Shown here: positions 8,303 to 17,110 of the stretch, piece after piece
How the letters are laid out: each line of letters opens with the position of its first letter
How positions within the stretch are numbered: position 1 is the first letter of the stretch
NCBI GenBank assembly: GCA_017618075.1
Contig: JAFZUY010000023.1
Location: 62,001 to 126,000, forward strand
Length of the DNA stretch: 64,000 nt
Source of the DNA: Lachnospiraceae bacterium
Lineage (GTDB): Bacteria > Bacillota > Clostridia > Lachnospirales > Lachnospiraceae
Reading direction: 5' to 3'
Position numbers and translations under genes: made by a program
Notes under the pieces: generated by a model
Seen by the model: only the letters and a program-made list of their open reading frames with translations
Database searches by the model: none
What the model was told of the DNA's origin: nothing

Positions 8303-8860
8303 TTATCTGCTCTTCTTAAAGCAAATTGCAGCACCGAATAATGCTACAAGGCTAAGAAGACCTGTCACTGCAACAGTTACCCCTGTCTTAGGTGCAATTT
8401 TACCCTTAACAACGATAGCTACAGGTGATAAAGATTTAAATGTAGCTGTAGCTTCACCGTTTACAAGTGAAACCATAGGGAGATCTTCCCAAGTACCATC
8501 AGCTTTCTTATGAAGAATAGCGATGTTCTGTCCGGGATTAAGTCCGGAATAAACAATAGTAATATCTGTAGGCTCTGTAAGAGTACCGTTGATATCTAAT
8601 ACTTTGATTACCTGTGCATCTTCACCAAAAAGCTTTTTAGCTATCTGTCTTGCTTCTTCCCAAATGTTTTCTCCTACTTCACTAACTGTAAGATTTGTTT
8701 TATCTTTTGTAATATAAGATGAAACCGATCCACTTCCACTATTTCCGGAAGTTGTAGTTGTGGACGGACTGGGAGCAGCAATTGCAGTTAATGAAACTCC
8801 TAAACCAAGAGCTAAAGCTGCAACAGTAGCAATCAATCTGGAAAACTTTTTCACTGGCAT
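8303..8860 (-). CDS. Small secreted protein with sortase-like (APKTG) tail
   Basis: 185 aa. It has a signal peptide (VKKFSRLIATVAALALGLGVS, cut near AIAA at about residue 29), a Ser/Thr/Gly linker, and a ~100-residue domain with no family I recognise (KLFGEDAQVIKVLDINGT, then PGQNIAILHKKADGTWEDLP). The C-terminal APKTG is followed by a hydrophobic stretch and KKSR, the layout of a wall-sorting signal with Ala replacing Leu. It is monocistronic, with a near-consensus promoter and a strong terminator, suggesting high expression. No sortase gene is in the window. It could instead be held as a simple C-terminal membrane protein. Confidence 0.7.
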   Translation of the reverse strand: MPVKKFSRLIATVAALALGLGVSLTAIAAPSPSTTTTSGNSGSGSVSSYITKDKTNLTVSEVGENIWEEARQIAKKLFGEDAQVIKVLDINGTLTEPTDITIVYSGLNPGQNIAILHKKADGTWEDLPMVSLVNGEATATFKSLSPVAIVVKGKIAPKTGVTVAVTGLLSLVALFGAAICFKKSR

Positions 8861-8923
8861 GTCCTCCTTTCTTAAAATGGTGTGGCTTTATGAGATAATA
8901 TATACTACCTCATAGATAAACTT

Positions 8924-8952
8924 ATGTTACCCTTATAATCGTGATATGTCAA
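8924..8952 (-). promoter_or_regulatory. Sigma-A-type promoter of the APKTG protein gene
   Basis: TTGACA (8952-8947, perfect -35) and TAACAT (8929-8924) are separated by 17 bp on the - strand, about 65 bp upstream of the start codon. Confidence 0.65.
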
Positions 8953-9298
8953 TTAAAATGTGAATATTTTGTTAATTCTTTCATTATTTGATTGATTTCT
9001 TTTTACTTCTTATGTAATATTATTTCTTTTTCCTTTTTAATGTCCTTTTTTTGCCCTTTTGTCCGGGTTTTGGAGATCTTTCAAGAGCGCCCGAATGAAT
9101 AAATTCCCCCTATAAACGTAAAAAAGACAGTCATTTCTGAACTGTCCTTTTTAGAGAAGGTATTTCTTCTTATGGGGTATAGCAAAAAACTATAATGTAT
9201 TGGGGGGTTACAAGTAATAATATACCAACCCCCCTTATATTTAGCAATCCGCGAAATTCACAAACTTGTCAATGGTTTTGCATTTTCTTTGTGCAATT
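8953..9298. other. AT-rich spacer between ftsH and the APKTG gene, with two hairpins
   Basis: No credible ORF. It contains a terminator-like hairpin, GACAGT/ACTGTC (9126-9146), flanked by A and T tracts that can serve either strand. It also has a separate inverted repeat with arms GGGGGGTT (9202-9209) and AACCCCCC (9227-9234) around a 17-nt loop. The first probably ends the leftward ftsH transcript; the role of the G6/C6 hairpin is unknown. Confidence 0.6.
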
Positions 9299-11152
9299 TT
9301 ACCAAGCGACACCCGGATTCATTACATTGTTGAAGGTTTTTTCGAACTCTTCACGCGTAATTCGCTCTTTTTCCATAAGAAGTTTAGATACTGCATGAAG
9401 CACGTTTTCGTGCTCTTTTAGGATTTTCTCCGCTTCTTTATAGCATTCGTCGATAATACGGCGAACTTCTTCGTCTATTTCGGCTGCAGTCTTGTCGCTG
9501 TATGCTTTCGTATGAGCAAGATCCCTTCCGATGAATACCTCATCCGAATCAGTCTCGTAATTAATCATTCCGAGCTTTTCGGACATACCGTATCTTACTA
9601 CCATGCTTCTAGCGATTTCGGTTGCATTCTGGATATCGCTTGATGCGCCGGTCGTAATATCTTCAAGTATAAGCGCTTCTGCAATTCTTCCTCCGAGGGA
9701 AACCATGATTCTGTGCATCATCTTTCCCTTGGTGTTAAACATTTCATCAGTTTCGGGAAGAGGCATTGTATAGCCTGCTGCCGATACACCGGTAGGTATG
9801 ATGGAAATTGTGTACACGGGATCCATATCGGGAAGCACGTGGAAAAGAATCGCATGGCCGGTTTCATGATATGCAGTAATTCTCTTTTCCTTTTCGGAAA
9901 CAATCCTGCTCTTCTTTTCGGTACCGATTCCGGTCTTGATGATTGCTTTCTTTATATCTTCGCTGTTAATGTATGCAGCGTCACGCTTTGTAGCAATGAT
10001 AGCAGATTCGTTTAAAAGATTTTCAAGGTCCGCACCGGTATAGCCTGCCGTAGTTCTTGCGATTTCTTCAAGATTAACGTCACTGCCGAGGTTTTTATTC
10101 TTTGAATGAACTTCAAGGATGGCCTTTCTGCCCTTTACGTCGGGACGGCCAACCATAATCTTTCTGTCAAAACGTCCGGGACGAAGAATCGCAGGATCGA
10201 GAATATCCACACGGTTTGTGGCAGCAAGCACGATAATACCGCTGTTCTCTGAGAAACCGTCCATCTCAACGAGCATCTGGTTTAAGGTCTGCTCTCTTTC
10301 GTCATGTCCGCCACCCATACCTGTACCACGCCTTCTTGCAACGGCATCAATTTCATCGATAAATACGATACAGGGCTTGTTTGCGTTGGCTTCTTCGAAA
10401 AGGTCTCTTACTCTGGATGCGCCGACACCGACGAACATTTCCACAAAGTCAGAACCGGAAATACTGTAAAAAGGAACTCCCGCTTCGCCTGCAATGGCTT
10501 TTGCAAGAAGAGTCTTACCTGTTCCGGGAGGGCCCTCAAGCAGAATACCCTTGGGAATTCTTGCGCCCATCTTGGCATATTTGCCGGGGTTTTTAAGGAA
10601 ATCTACGATTTCGCTTAAGTCTTCTTTTTCTTCTTCAAGTCCCGCTACGTCGGAGAGTTTCTTTTTGTTGTCTCTTATCATCTTGGCACGGCTCTTGCCG
10701 AAATCCATGAGTTTGCTGTTGCTGCCGCCTCCTGCGACTCCCGACATCATATTAAGCATGATGACAAAGAAGAATACGCATACCACCGCCATAATAAGGG
10801 TGGGTAAAAGAGAAATAAACCAGTTCTCACCCGGAACTTCGCTAACCTCGGGATCGAGGCCGTAGCTTCTTAACCATTCTTCAATTTCTGCCGTATCTGT
10901 TACATACAGCACTTTCTCCTGGCCGTCTTTTAGGGTAACTATTACCGAACCGCCTCTGGAGTTAAGCTTCTGCTCGATTTTTGTGCCCGTAACCATGTTC
11001 TCGTTTAACTGTGTTTCGAGCATGCCTTTTGTATAGGGCTTGATACCCATAAGTGCGTTCGTATCCAGTTTGGAAACGAAAATGCCTATTATGAGCAGTA
11101 TCGCTATTAATAATAATGCGCCGAATAATCTCGGCCCTCTTCTGTTATCCAC
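9299..11152 (-). CDS. ftsH: ATP-dependent zinc metalloprotease FtsH
   Basis: 617 aa. Two transmembrane segments (about 9-26 and 108-135) bracket the extracellular FtsH domain. The AAA module carries Walker [14 protein letters not shown] and Walker [11 protein letters not shown]. An arginine-finger region ([18 protein letters not shown]) follows, and the zinc site is HETGH. The membrane-bound hexamer degrades misfolded membrane proteins and regulatory proteins. The start is a GTG (11152) behind AGGAGG. A perfect DnaA-box nonamer overlaps this start region (11145-11153). It lies directly downstream of hpt, the conserved tilS-hpt-ftsH order. Confidence 0.97.
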   Translation of the reverse strand: MDNRRGPRLFGALLLIAILLIIGIFVSKLDTNALMGIKPYTKGMLETQLNENMVTGTKIEQKLNSRGGSVIVTLKDGQEKVLYVTDTAEIEEWLRSYGLDPEVSEVPGENWFISLLPTLIMAVVCVFFFVIMLNMMSGVAGGGSNSKLMDFGKSRAKMIRDNKKKLSDVAGLEEEKEDLSEIVDFLKNPGKYAKMGARIPKGILLEGPPGTGKTLLAKAIAGEAGVPFYSISGSDFVEMFVGVGASRVRDLFEEANANKPCIVFIDEIDAVARRRGTGMGGGHDEREQTLNQMLVEMDGFSENSGIIVLAATNRVDILDPAILRPGRFDRKIMVGRPDVKGRKAILEVHSKNKNLGSDVNLEEIARTTAGYTGADLENLLNESAIIATKRDAAYINSEDIKKAIIKTGIGTEKKSRIVSEKEKRITAYHETGHAILFHVLPDMDPVYTISIIPTGVSAAGYTMPLPETDEMFNTKGKMMHRIMVSLGGRIAEALILEDITTGASSDIQNATEIARSMVVRYGMSEKLGMINYETDSDEVFIGRDLAHTKAYSDKTAAEIDEEVRRIIDECYKEAEKILKEHENVLHAVSKLLMEKERITREEFEKTFNNVMNPGVAW

Positions 11153-11176
11153 AAATGCCTCCTGAATTCTGTCTCA

Positions 11177-11713
11177 TTATTTTAGTACTTCATCATCAAT
11201 GTGAACTCTTCCTATATAAGGAAGGTTTCTGTATTTCTGATCATAATCGAGTCCGTAGCCGACCACGAAATAATCGGGAACCTGGAATCCTATATAATCA
11301 ACGGGAACTTCAACCACTCTTCTCTCGGGCTTGTCTAAAAGTGCACAGAGTGCCAGGCTTTCGGGCTGTCTGGATTTTAAAAGATCCAACAGGTGGCTTA
11401 AAGTTCTGCCGGAATCAATGATATCTTCCACAACGATAACATTTTTGCCCTCAATGCTTTCTTCAAGGTCTTTTATGATCTTAATGTGTCCGCTGGATGC
11501 GGTTCCCTTGCCGTAGCTTGAACAGGACATAAAATCAATCTTCACGTCAAGGTTGATTCTCTTGGCGAGTTCACACATAAAGAAGCTGCCGCCGCGAAGA
11601 ACGCAGATAAGCAGTACTTCCTTGCCTGCGTAATCTTTGGTAATCTGTTCTCCGATTTCACGGATTCTTTTATTGACTTCCTCTTCGGAAATCATGATTT
11701 CGATTTTTTCCAT
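11177..11713 (-). CDS. hpt: Hypoxanthine phosphoribosyltransferase
   Basis: 178 aa from the ATG at 11713, chosen for its AAAGGAG site. An earlier in-frame ATG would add eight residues without a site. The PRPP-binding motif is VVVEDIIDSGRTL (about 96-108). The hydrophobic LLICVLRGGSFFMCEL is the N-terminal PRT core. It salvages hypoxanthine and guanine to IMP and GMP. It sits between tilS and ftsH, as in most Firmicutes. Confidence 0.96.
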   Translation of the reverse strand: MEKIEIMISEEEVNKRIREIGEQITKDYAGKEVLLICVLRGGSFFMCELAKRINLDVKIDFMSCSSYGKGTASSGHIKIIKDLEESIEGKNVIVVEDIIDSGRTLSHLLDLLKSRQPESLALCALLDKPERRVVEVPVDYIGFQVPDYFVVGYGLDYDQKYRNLPYIGRVHIDDEVLK

Positions 11714-11767
11714 ATTTATCTCCTTTGATATATACAAAGTAAAAATATCTTATATTACTTATATATA

Positions 11768-13123
11768 TTATATATTATATGTGGCCACGACTATTTTTTT
11801 CGTTTCGTCAGTTACCTTATAGTAATTGCTGATACGGTGACCAACCACCCATAAAATGTGATCTTTATCGGCAAGAAGGGGTATCTCATCACGCTTATCA
11901 GACGGTATCTTTTCGTTTGTCATATAATCCGACAAAAGTTTTTTTGCGTTCGCATCGTTAATGGTCAGATAATCGCCTTCCTTCCTGAATCTCACATCTA
12001 AGGAATATTTTATTTTATCATAATCAAACCATTTCGTGTATAAATCCGTGGGAATATTTTGCGAAAAGTCACGGTCCTTGATTTCAAAATGAAGCTTTGC
12101 GAGCGCGTCTTTTTTTTCTTCATCGGAAACTTCTTTTTTTATCATTATCTGCACGCCTTCGTAGACTCTGATCGCTTCCATATTGTAAATAAGGTCTCTT
12201 TTGCGCCCCGTCTGCAGCTCGAACAGATTTAATACAGCCTCAATCTGAACTGCGGAAATATCCCTTGATCTTCCTGCAACGATAGTTAGTGCACGGTGAA
12301 TGACTCTTTTAATTAACGCGGGATGTTCTCCTAAAAGAGACTCAAGAAGCAGGATTTCTGTATTTCCGGCTTCGGCGTTTTTTTCTTCCTTCACATATTT
12401 TGCCCAAAGGGAATCGGTCTGGATCTTTAAATAATCCTCGATTTCACCTAACTGGCCTGCGCAGGATGCCATGTGATTTACCGCCTTTTCGGTAATTTCG
12501 TTCATGGTCGGGATTATTTTATGACGGATTTTGTTTCTGGCGTAATCGTCCGAAAGATTGGTCTCGTCGGTCATAAAAGTTACATCTTTTATATTAAGAT
12601 ACTCTTCAATCTCGGCTCTTGTAACGCAAAGAAATGGTCTTATAATGTTTCCGCTCTTACACTTAACGCCCGAAAGTCCGCTAATGCCGGTGCCTCTTGC
12701 CATATTAAAAATAAGCGTTTCCGCCAGATCATCCATATGGTGCGCAACTGCGATTTTATAATTATCTTTCCCGTATTCCTTTTCGCCGGTTTCGTTAAAA
12801 AGTCTGTATCTTTCGTTTCTGCCGGCTTCTTCGAGCGAAATACCGTCTCTTTCGGAAACGGCCGGACAGTCTGTTTTGTATGATACGAATTTAATTCCGA
12901 ACTTTTCGCAGAGATCTTTAGTAAATTTCTCGTCGCGATCCGCGGTTTCCCTAATCATATGGTTGATATGAACCGCCGTAATGTTTAATGCGTACTCACT
13001 TCCCAGTTCGTTCATAATATATAAAAGACAAACGGAATCAGCCCCGCCGGATACGCCGAGGATGATGTTGTCGCCTTTTTCAAGAAGGTTATTCTGTTTA
13101 ATATATTCGCAAACCTTTTTCAT
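11768..13123 (-). CDS. tilS: tRNA(Ile)-lysidine synthase
   Basis: 451 aa from the ATG at 13123 (MKKVCEYIKQ). The longer reading adds 17 residues without conservation. The N-type PP-loop ATP motif ILGVSGGADSVCLL is at about 21-34, and AVAHHMDDLAETLIFNMARGTG is the conserved domain-1 segment. The C-terminal TilS domain (residues about 370-445, KIPSDKRDEIPLL) is present. It converts C34 of the CAU-anticodon tRNA-Ile to lysidine so that AUA is read as isoleucine. That activity is relevant here because ATA recurs in the TCATAAAAGA-containing genes. Confidence 0.96.
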   Translation of the reverse strand: MKKVCEYIKQNNLLEKGDNIILGVSGGADSVCLLYIMNELGSEYALNITAVHINHMIRETADRDEKFTKDLCEKFGIKFVSYKTDCPAVSERDGISLEEAGRNERYRLFNETGEKEYGKDNYKIAVAHHMDDLAETLIFNMARGTGISGLSGVKCKSGNIIRPFLCVTRAEIEEYLNIKDVTFMTDETNLSDDYARNKIRHKIIPTMNEITEKAVNHMASCAGQLGEIEDYLKIQTDSLWAKYVKEEKNAEAGNTEILLLESLLGEHPALIKRVIHRALTIVAGRSRDISAVQIEAVLNLFELQTGRKRDLIYNMEAIRVYEGVQIMIKKEVSDEEKKDALAKLHFEIKDRDFSQNIPTDLYTKWFDYDKIKYSLDVRFRKEGDYLTINDANAKKLLSDYMTNEKIPSDKRDEIPLLADKDHILWVVGHRISNYYKVTDETKKIVVATYNI

Positions 13124-13161
13124 ATTTATATATTTTAAGTTTATACAATAATTCTTGCAAT

Positions 13162-13194
13162 AAAAAAGAGGCAATTCGATTTTTGAACCGCCTC
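13162..13194 (-). terminator. Terminator after divIC
   Basis: On the - strand, GAGGC(g)GTTC pairs with GAAT(t)GCCTC, followed by TTTTTTATTG. It sits between divIC and tilS, so tilS either has its own promoter or depends on read-through. Confidence 0.7.
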
Positions 13195-13197
13195 GTT

Positions 13198-13515
13198 TTA
13201 ATCTGTTATAAAAATAATTTCGTTATCATGTACCAGCCTGTATTTTTCTCTTGCGACTTCCTCGTAGTAAGCTTCTGTCTTGGTATACAGCGCGTACTCT
13301 GCGATTTCTTCGCTTCTGGCCTGCTCCGATGCTATGAGATTCTGATATTTTTCAATCTCTGCATCATAAGCTTTCTGTCTGGCTCTTAAGGAAGCACATC
13401 CGATGCTTACCGCTCCGACCATGATGACGATCAGTACCAGAACTATTATCGGAGTAATCAAAGTACTCTTCTTAAATTTTTGAATTCTATAAGCAGGTAC
13501 CTGCCACCATTTCAT
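13198..13515 (-). CDS. divIC: FtsB/DivIC-family septum formation protein
   Basis: 105 aa. A short cytoplasmic N-terminus is followed by one transmembrane helix (about 19-40, TPIIVLVLIVIMVGAVSIG) and a coiled coil (about 45-75). YYEEVAREKYRLVHDNEIIFI is the conserved C-terminal DivIC block. It bridges the FtsL/FtsQ-type divisome complex. Its place between rqcP and tilS matches the Bacillus yabO-yabP-yabQ-divIC order with yabP and yabQ missing. Confidence 0.88.
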   Translation of the reverse strand: MKWWQVPAYRIQKFKKSTLITPIIVLVLIVIMVGAVSIGCASLRARQKAYDAEIEKYQNLIASEQARSEEIAEYALYTKTEAYYEEVAREKYRLVHDNEIIFITD

Positions 13516-13583
13516 CGAAATCGTCCCCTAAAAACAATTAATCAACCGAGCCAACCTGATTGTCCACCACAGTTGACATAAAT

Positions 13584-13612
13584 AGTTTACGATTTCTAAA
13601 TTTTCATGTCAA
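13584..13612 (-). promoter_or_regulatory. Promoter for divIC
   Basis: TTGACA (13612-13607) and TAAACT (13589-13584) are separated by 17 bp on the - strand, in the 240-bp spacer between rqcP and divIC and about 70 bp upstream of the divIC start. Confidence 0.55.
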
Positions 13613-13756
13613 ACGGTTTTTCGAAAATTATGTAACCTTTTTTTAAAAAAATTAAATAATCGAACATTCGTTTTGTGTAGAATTTACGGGCTTTTTTTGT
13701 GTTATTTATTAAATGTGCACCGTTCACTTATGTTAACCGTAAAAGAAAGCTTTGGG

Positions 13757-13996
13757 TTACATAAGTTCGTACATGTCCTTGGCATCTTCCTTGTGAATAG
13801 TCTCTGTAATGCTGAGGATCTTGGCGGTTACGGTCTTTTCTCCGAACTTGATTGAAATCACATCGCCGACCTTTACATCCGTCGAAGCCTTGGCCACTTT
13901 ATCGTTAACCATAACTCTTCCGGCATCGCATGCCTCATTGGCGACTGTTCTTCTTTTTATAAGTCTTGATACTTTTAAATATTTGTCTAATCTCAT
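13757..13996 (-). CDS. rqcP: S4-domain ribosome-quality-control protein RqcP (YabO/HslR-like)
   Basis: 79 aa, almost entirely an S4 RNA-binding domain (MRLDKYLKVSRLIKRRTVANEAC, then GRVMVNDKVAKASTDVKVGD). In Bacillus RqcP binds the 50S subunit with RqcH and helps elongate alanine tails on stalled peptides. It lies between hup and divIC, as in most clostridia. Confidence 0.9.
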   Translation of the reverse strand: MRLDKYLKVSRLIKRRTVANEACDAGRVMVNDKVAKASTDVKVGDVISIKFGEKTVTAKILSITETIHKEDAKDMYELM

Positions 13997-14021
13997 TTAT
14001 TCTGCCTTTCAGATACGTAAA

Positions 14022-14045
14022 AAGGGCAGCTGTAAAAGCTGCCCT
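14022..14045 (-). terminator. Terminator after hup
   Basis: AAGGGCAGCT and AGCTGCCCTT form a 10-bp stem with a 4-nt loop, followed on the - strand by TTTTACG. It lies 21 bp from the hup stop codon. Confidence 0.85.
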
Positions 14046-14066
14046 TGATTAGTCGATAACAATCAA

Positions 14067-14351
14067 TTATTTCTTCTTGTTAACTTTGTCCTTTAAAGCC
14101 TTACCAGCTTTGAACTTAGGAGCCTTAGAAGCTTTGATTTTGATCTTTTCTTTTGTTAAAGGATTAAGACCTGTTCTAGCAGCTCTCTGAGCAACTTCGA
14201 ATGTACCGAAGCCTACTAACTGAACCTTTCCGTCCTTCTTTGTTAACTCTGTACCAACTACGTCGATAAAAGCAGCGAGTGCCTTATCAGCATCTTTCTT
14301 TGATATACCAGCCTTGTCAGCCATAGCTGCAACTAATTCTGTTTTGTTCAT
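14067..14351 (-). CDS. hup: HU-family nucleoid protein
   Basis: 94 aa, the classical HU length. [22 protein letters not shown] is the dimerisation helix pair, [11 protein letters not shown] the body strand, and [17 protein letters not shown] the DNA-binding arm. HU bends and compacts DNA and assists DnaA at the origin. The gene is monocistronic, with a near-perfect promoter, an AGGAGG site and a strong terminator, consistent with an abundant protein. Confidence 0.96.
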   Translation of the reverse strand: MNKTELVAAMADKAGISKKDADKALAAFIDVVGTELTKKDGKVQLVGFGTFEVAQRAARTGLNPLTKEKIKIKASKAPKFKAGKALKDKVNKKK

Positions 14352-14402
14352 TATGAACTCCTCCTATATACAATATTTTGTGCTTCGTTAGCACTTATAT
14401 TA

Positions 14403-14431
14403 TTTATAGTGTTTTTTCGGTCATTTGTCAA
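14403..14431 (-). promoter_or_regulatory. Strong sigma-A promoter of hup
   Basis: TTGACA (14431-14426, perfect) and TATAAA (14408-14403) are separated by exactly 17 bp on the - strand. Confidence 0.8.
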
Positions 14432-14434
14432 GGA

Positions 14435-14499
14435 AAAATGCCTAAATATACGCATTTTTTCATACTTTGAGCACATAATGTTGTGATTTTAGGCATTTT
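14435..14499. repeat. 12-bp perfect inverted repeat upstream of the hup promoter
   Basis: AAAATGCCTAAA (14435-14446) and TTTAGGCATTTT (14488-14499) are exact reverse complements 41 nt apart. They begin 4 bp upstream of the hup -35. No T tract suits a terminator for either neighbour, so an operator or looping site is possible. The rest of the 14352-14644 spacer shows nothing else. Confidence 0.6.
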
Positions 14500-14644
14500 C
14501 AACATCATCTTTCCTGCATATGTCCCTCAGGTGTCTTGTTTTGCCCTTTTTATCGGTATTTTTCGGACTTTTTTATATTTTTATAATCCCTTTATAATAA
14601 GAAGTTTTTTTCTCGTAAAAATACTATATTTTGTAGGACAATTC

Positions 14645-15199
14645 TTACAGCCTCTCAAGCAGATTTGTTCCCTCATCTTTAAGCTGCTTTCGTAAAACTT
14701 TGTAATCCGGCAGAACCTTTCCCACCTCGGCCCAGAAGCGCTTTGAGTGATTCATTTCCTTTCTGTGACAGAGTTCGTGAACCACCACGTATCTCATAAC
14801 CCTTTCGGGAAGAAGCACCAGGAGGCAGTTAAAGTTCAGATTCCCCTCTGCCGTACAGCTCCCCCAGAGTGTTCTCTGCGCCCTGATGGAAATACGTCCG
14901 TAGGTTACTCCGATCTTGGGAGCATAGTAATCCACCAGAATCGGGATTTCTTTTTTTGCTTTCTTCTTTATTTTTTTAAGTTCCGTTTCGCTGAATTTTT
15001 CGCCCGGAGGATTCTCTTCGTTTCTTTCCTCAATCTTTGTAAGCGTCTTTCGAATCCAGTCTGCCTTGCTTTCGACGAATCTTTTAGCCTCTGCATCGGA
15101 AACACGGTAAGGGATTCTTAAAAGCATTCTTCCGTCCGGCTTTATTTCTATGCTCATCGTGCGTCTGGAACTGCGGATAATGGTATATTCTACTCTCAT
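14645..15199 (-). CDS. YgjP-type zinc metallopeptidase (DUF45/M48-like)
   Basis: 184 aa. The metal motif VVHELCHRKEMNHSKRFW (about 138-155) gives HExxH with a third His a few residues on, as in SprT/YgjP families. LWGSCTAEGNLNFNCLLVLLP is the conserved strand before it. Substrates are unknown. It is a single gene between hup and the + strand glycan island. Confidence 0.85.
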   Translation of the reverse strand: MRVEYTIIRSSRRTMSIEIKPDGRMLLRIPYRVSDAEAKRFVESKADWIRKTLTKIEERNEENPPGEKFSETELKKIKKKAKKEIPILVDYYAPKIGVTYGRISIRAQRTLWGSCTAEGNLNFNCLLVLLPERVMRYVVVHELCHRKEMNHSKRFWAEVGKVLPDYKVLRKQLKDEGTNLLERL

Positions 15200-15319
15200 T
15201 TTCCCTGCTCACTTTTTCTTTGAAGATATTATACCACATTATATGTGATTATTCTTCTTTTAAAACACAATATCTCGTGTTAAATCGGCATTTTTTTATC
15301 ACTCTTTCTTTGCGGTCGG

Positions 15320-15348
15320 TTGTAATCGTTTCCTTATTTTGATATAAT
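15320..15348 (+). promoter_or_regulatory. Promoter of the surface-glycan island
   Basis: TTGTAA (15320-15325) and a perfect TATAAT (15343-15348) are separated by 17 bp, 33 bp upstream of the PAP2 start codon. Confidence 0.65.
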
Positions 15349-15381
15349 TTATTGGATTATGTGGAAAATTAAGGAAGTATT

Positions 15382-15996
15382 ATGATTTTACAGTTTGATT
15401 CAACAATTCTTTTATGGATTCAGGATGTGGTAAGAAATCCCGTCCTTGACGTGATATTCAAGTTCATTACACATCTCGGAGACAACGGATATTTCTGGAT
15501 TGGTATTTCATTAATCCTCTGCATACCCAAAAAAACGAGAAAAGCCGGAATCTTCGCACTCGTAGCGCTTCTTTTCTCAGTTATAGTAAACAACGCAATT
15601 CTTAAAAACGTCATCGGAAGAATTCGTCCTTACGAAATCATTGCGGGACTCGAGTGCATCATAAAACACGCACACGACGCATCCTTCCCTTCGGGCCACA
15701 CGGGATCTTCCTTTGCGGCTGCAACCGTTTTCTTAAAGAAACTGCCCAAGAAGTTTTCGATTCCGCTTCTTGTTGTTGCAATCCTCATAAGTGTTTCGAG
15801 ACTTTATGTCGGAATCCATTATCCGACAGACGTTATTGCAGGTGCAATTACCGGTACCGCACTCGGCATTCTGGCATGTCTTTTAGGAGACTTTTTGATT
15901 AAAAAGTTCAGAGAGAAAAAGCCCGAAACCTGCGATAAAATCTTTTACAACGAAGAAAAAACTCCTGCTTTGGAAGCAGATAAAGAAAAACTTTAA
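15382..15996 (+). CDS. PAP2-family (type 2 phosphatidic acid phosphatase) membrane phosphatase
   Basis: 204 aa with about five transmembrane segments. The tripartite phosphatase motif is complete: KNVIGRIRP (about 73-81), SFPSGHTGSS (about 101-110, catalytic His) and SRLYVGIHYPTDV (about 137-149). Enzymes of this type remove phosphate from lipid pyrophosphates such as undecaprenyl-PP, or from phosphatidic acid. It stands first in a five-gene + strand operon with a dolichol-phosphate-sugar-synthase-like gene only 1 bp downstream. Recycling of the lipid carrier used there is the natural inference. Confidence 0.93.
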   Translation: MILQFDSTILLWIQDVVRNPVLDVIFKFITHLGDNGYFWIGISLILCIPKKTRKAGIFALVALLFSVIVNNAILKNVIGRIRPYEIIAGLECIIKHAHDASFPSGHTGSSFAAATVFLKKLPKKFSIPLLVVAILISVSRLYVGIHYPTDVIAGAITGTALGILACLLGDFLIKKFREKKPETCDKIFYNEEKTPALEADKEKL

Positions 15997-15997
15997 T

Positions 15998-17074
15998 ATG
16001 AATGCTACAGTAATAATTCCGAGTTTAAACCCGGACGAAAAAATAATATCGACTGTCAAAAGCCTGATTGACGAAGGCTTTGATGATATAATCCTCGTCG
16101 ACGACGGGTCCGATGAGGAGCATAAAGCACGCTTTGAAGAGGCGAAGGCATTAGGCAACGTAACTCTCCTTGTTCACGAAGTAAACAAAGGAAAGGGCCG
16201 CGCCATGAAAACGGCTTTTGAATACATTCTTGAAAACAGACCGAACAAGCCCAACGTAATCACGGTGGACGGCGACGGACAGCATCTTGCAACGGATGTA
16301 AAAAAATGTATCGAAAAGCTCGAGGAAAACCCTCACTCGGTTGTTCTCGGCGTGCGTAATTTCAGCGGAAAAGACGTTCCCGCAAGATCAAAATTCGGAA
16401 ATGTCTGCACCAAAATGGTTTTCAGACTTCTTTGCGGAATAAAGGTTTCCGACACGCAGACCGGTCTTCGTGCCATTCCTTTCGAGCATTTAAAAATGAT
16501 GACCGAGGTTGACGGCGACAGATACGAATACGAGACAAATCAGTTCTTCGCAGTCAAGCACGCCGGCATTTCTTTTAAGGAAGTCGTTATTCAGACCATT
16601 TATCTTGAAGAAAACCAGACATCGCATTTCAGGCCCATCCGCGATTCCATCAGAATTTACGGTATTATCATAAAATATATCGCAAGTTCCCTTGCATCAA
16701 CACTCGTGGATGTGACGCTTTTTACGATTTTGAATTTCCTCTTCGGAAAGCTCGGGTTCTCAAATGAACTTCGTATTCCGCTTGCGACAGGCATTGCCCG
16801 TCTCACCTCGTCATTTGTCAATTTTTCCGTCAACAGAAAAGTTGTTTTCAAATCAAAAGACGCTTACGGTTCAACCATGGTTAAATACTACATCCTCTGC
16901 GTTTGCCAGTACATCGCATCCGCAGGGTTGTTGTATCTTTTCTCGACCATCGTGTTTAACTTAAAAGACGGAAGCATCTTCGATACATTAATCAAGATTG
17001 TCGTTGATACATTCCTTTTCTTCTTGAGTTTCAGAATCCAACAGAACTGGGTTTTCGTAAAGAAGAACAAATAA
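15998..17074 (+). CDS. GT2 polyprenyl-phosphate sugar transferase fused to a GtrA flippase domain
   Basis: 358 aa in two parts. Residues 1 to about 215 are a family-2 glycosyltransferase of the DPM1 type (TVIIPSLNPDEKI, ILVDDGS, and VDGDGQH as the metal-binding motif). Residues about 222-355 are a four-helix GtrA domain (FVNFSVNRKVVFKSK and QNWVFVKK are its hallmarks). The first is expected to make polyprenyl-phosphate-sugar on the cytoplasmic face and the second to flip it outward. Fusion of the two in one chain makes a self-contained donor supply unit. The start overlaps the PAP2 terminus, so translation is coupled. Confidence 0.9.
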   Translation: MNATVIIPSLNPDEKIISTVKSLIDEGFDDIILVDDGSDEEHKARFEEAKALGNVTLLVHEVNKGKGRAMKTAFEYILENRPNKPNVITVDGDGQHLATDVKKCIEKLEENPHSVVLGVRNFSGKDVPARSKFGNVCTKMVFRLLCGIKVSDTQTGLRAIPFEHLKMMTEVDGDRYEYETNQFFAVKHAGISFKEVVIQTIYLEENQTSHFRPIRDSIRIYGIIIKYIASSLASTLVDVTLFTILNFLFGKLGFSNELRIPLATGIARLTSSFVNFSVNRKVVFKSKDAYGSTMVKYYILCVCQYIASAGLLYLFSTIVFNLKDGSIFDTLIKIVVDTFLFFLSFRIQQNWVFVKKNK

Positions 17075-17110
17075 AACCAAACATAAACATTCCGGAGGTT
17101 TTTTACTCTC

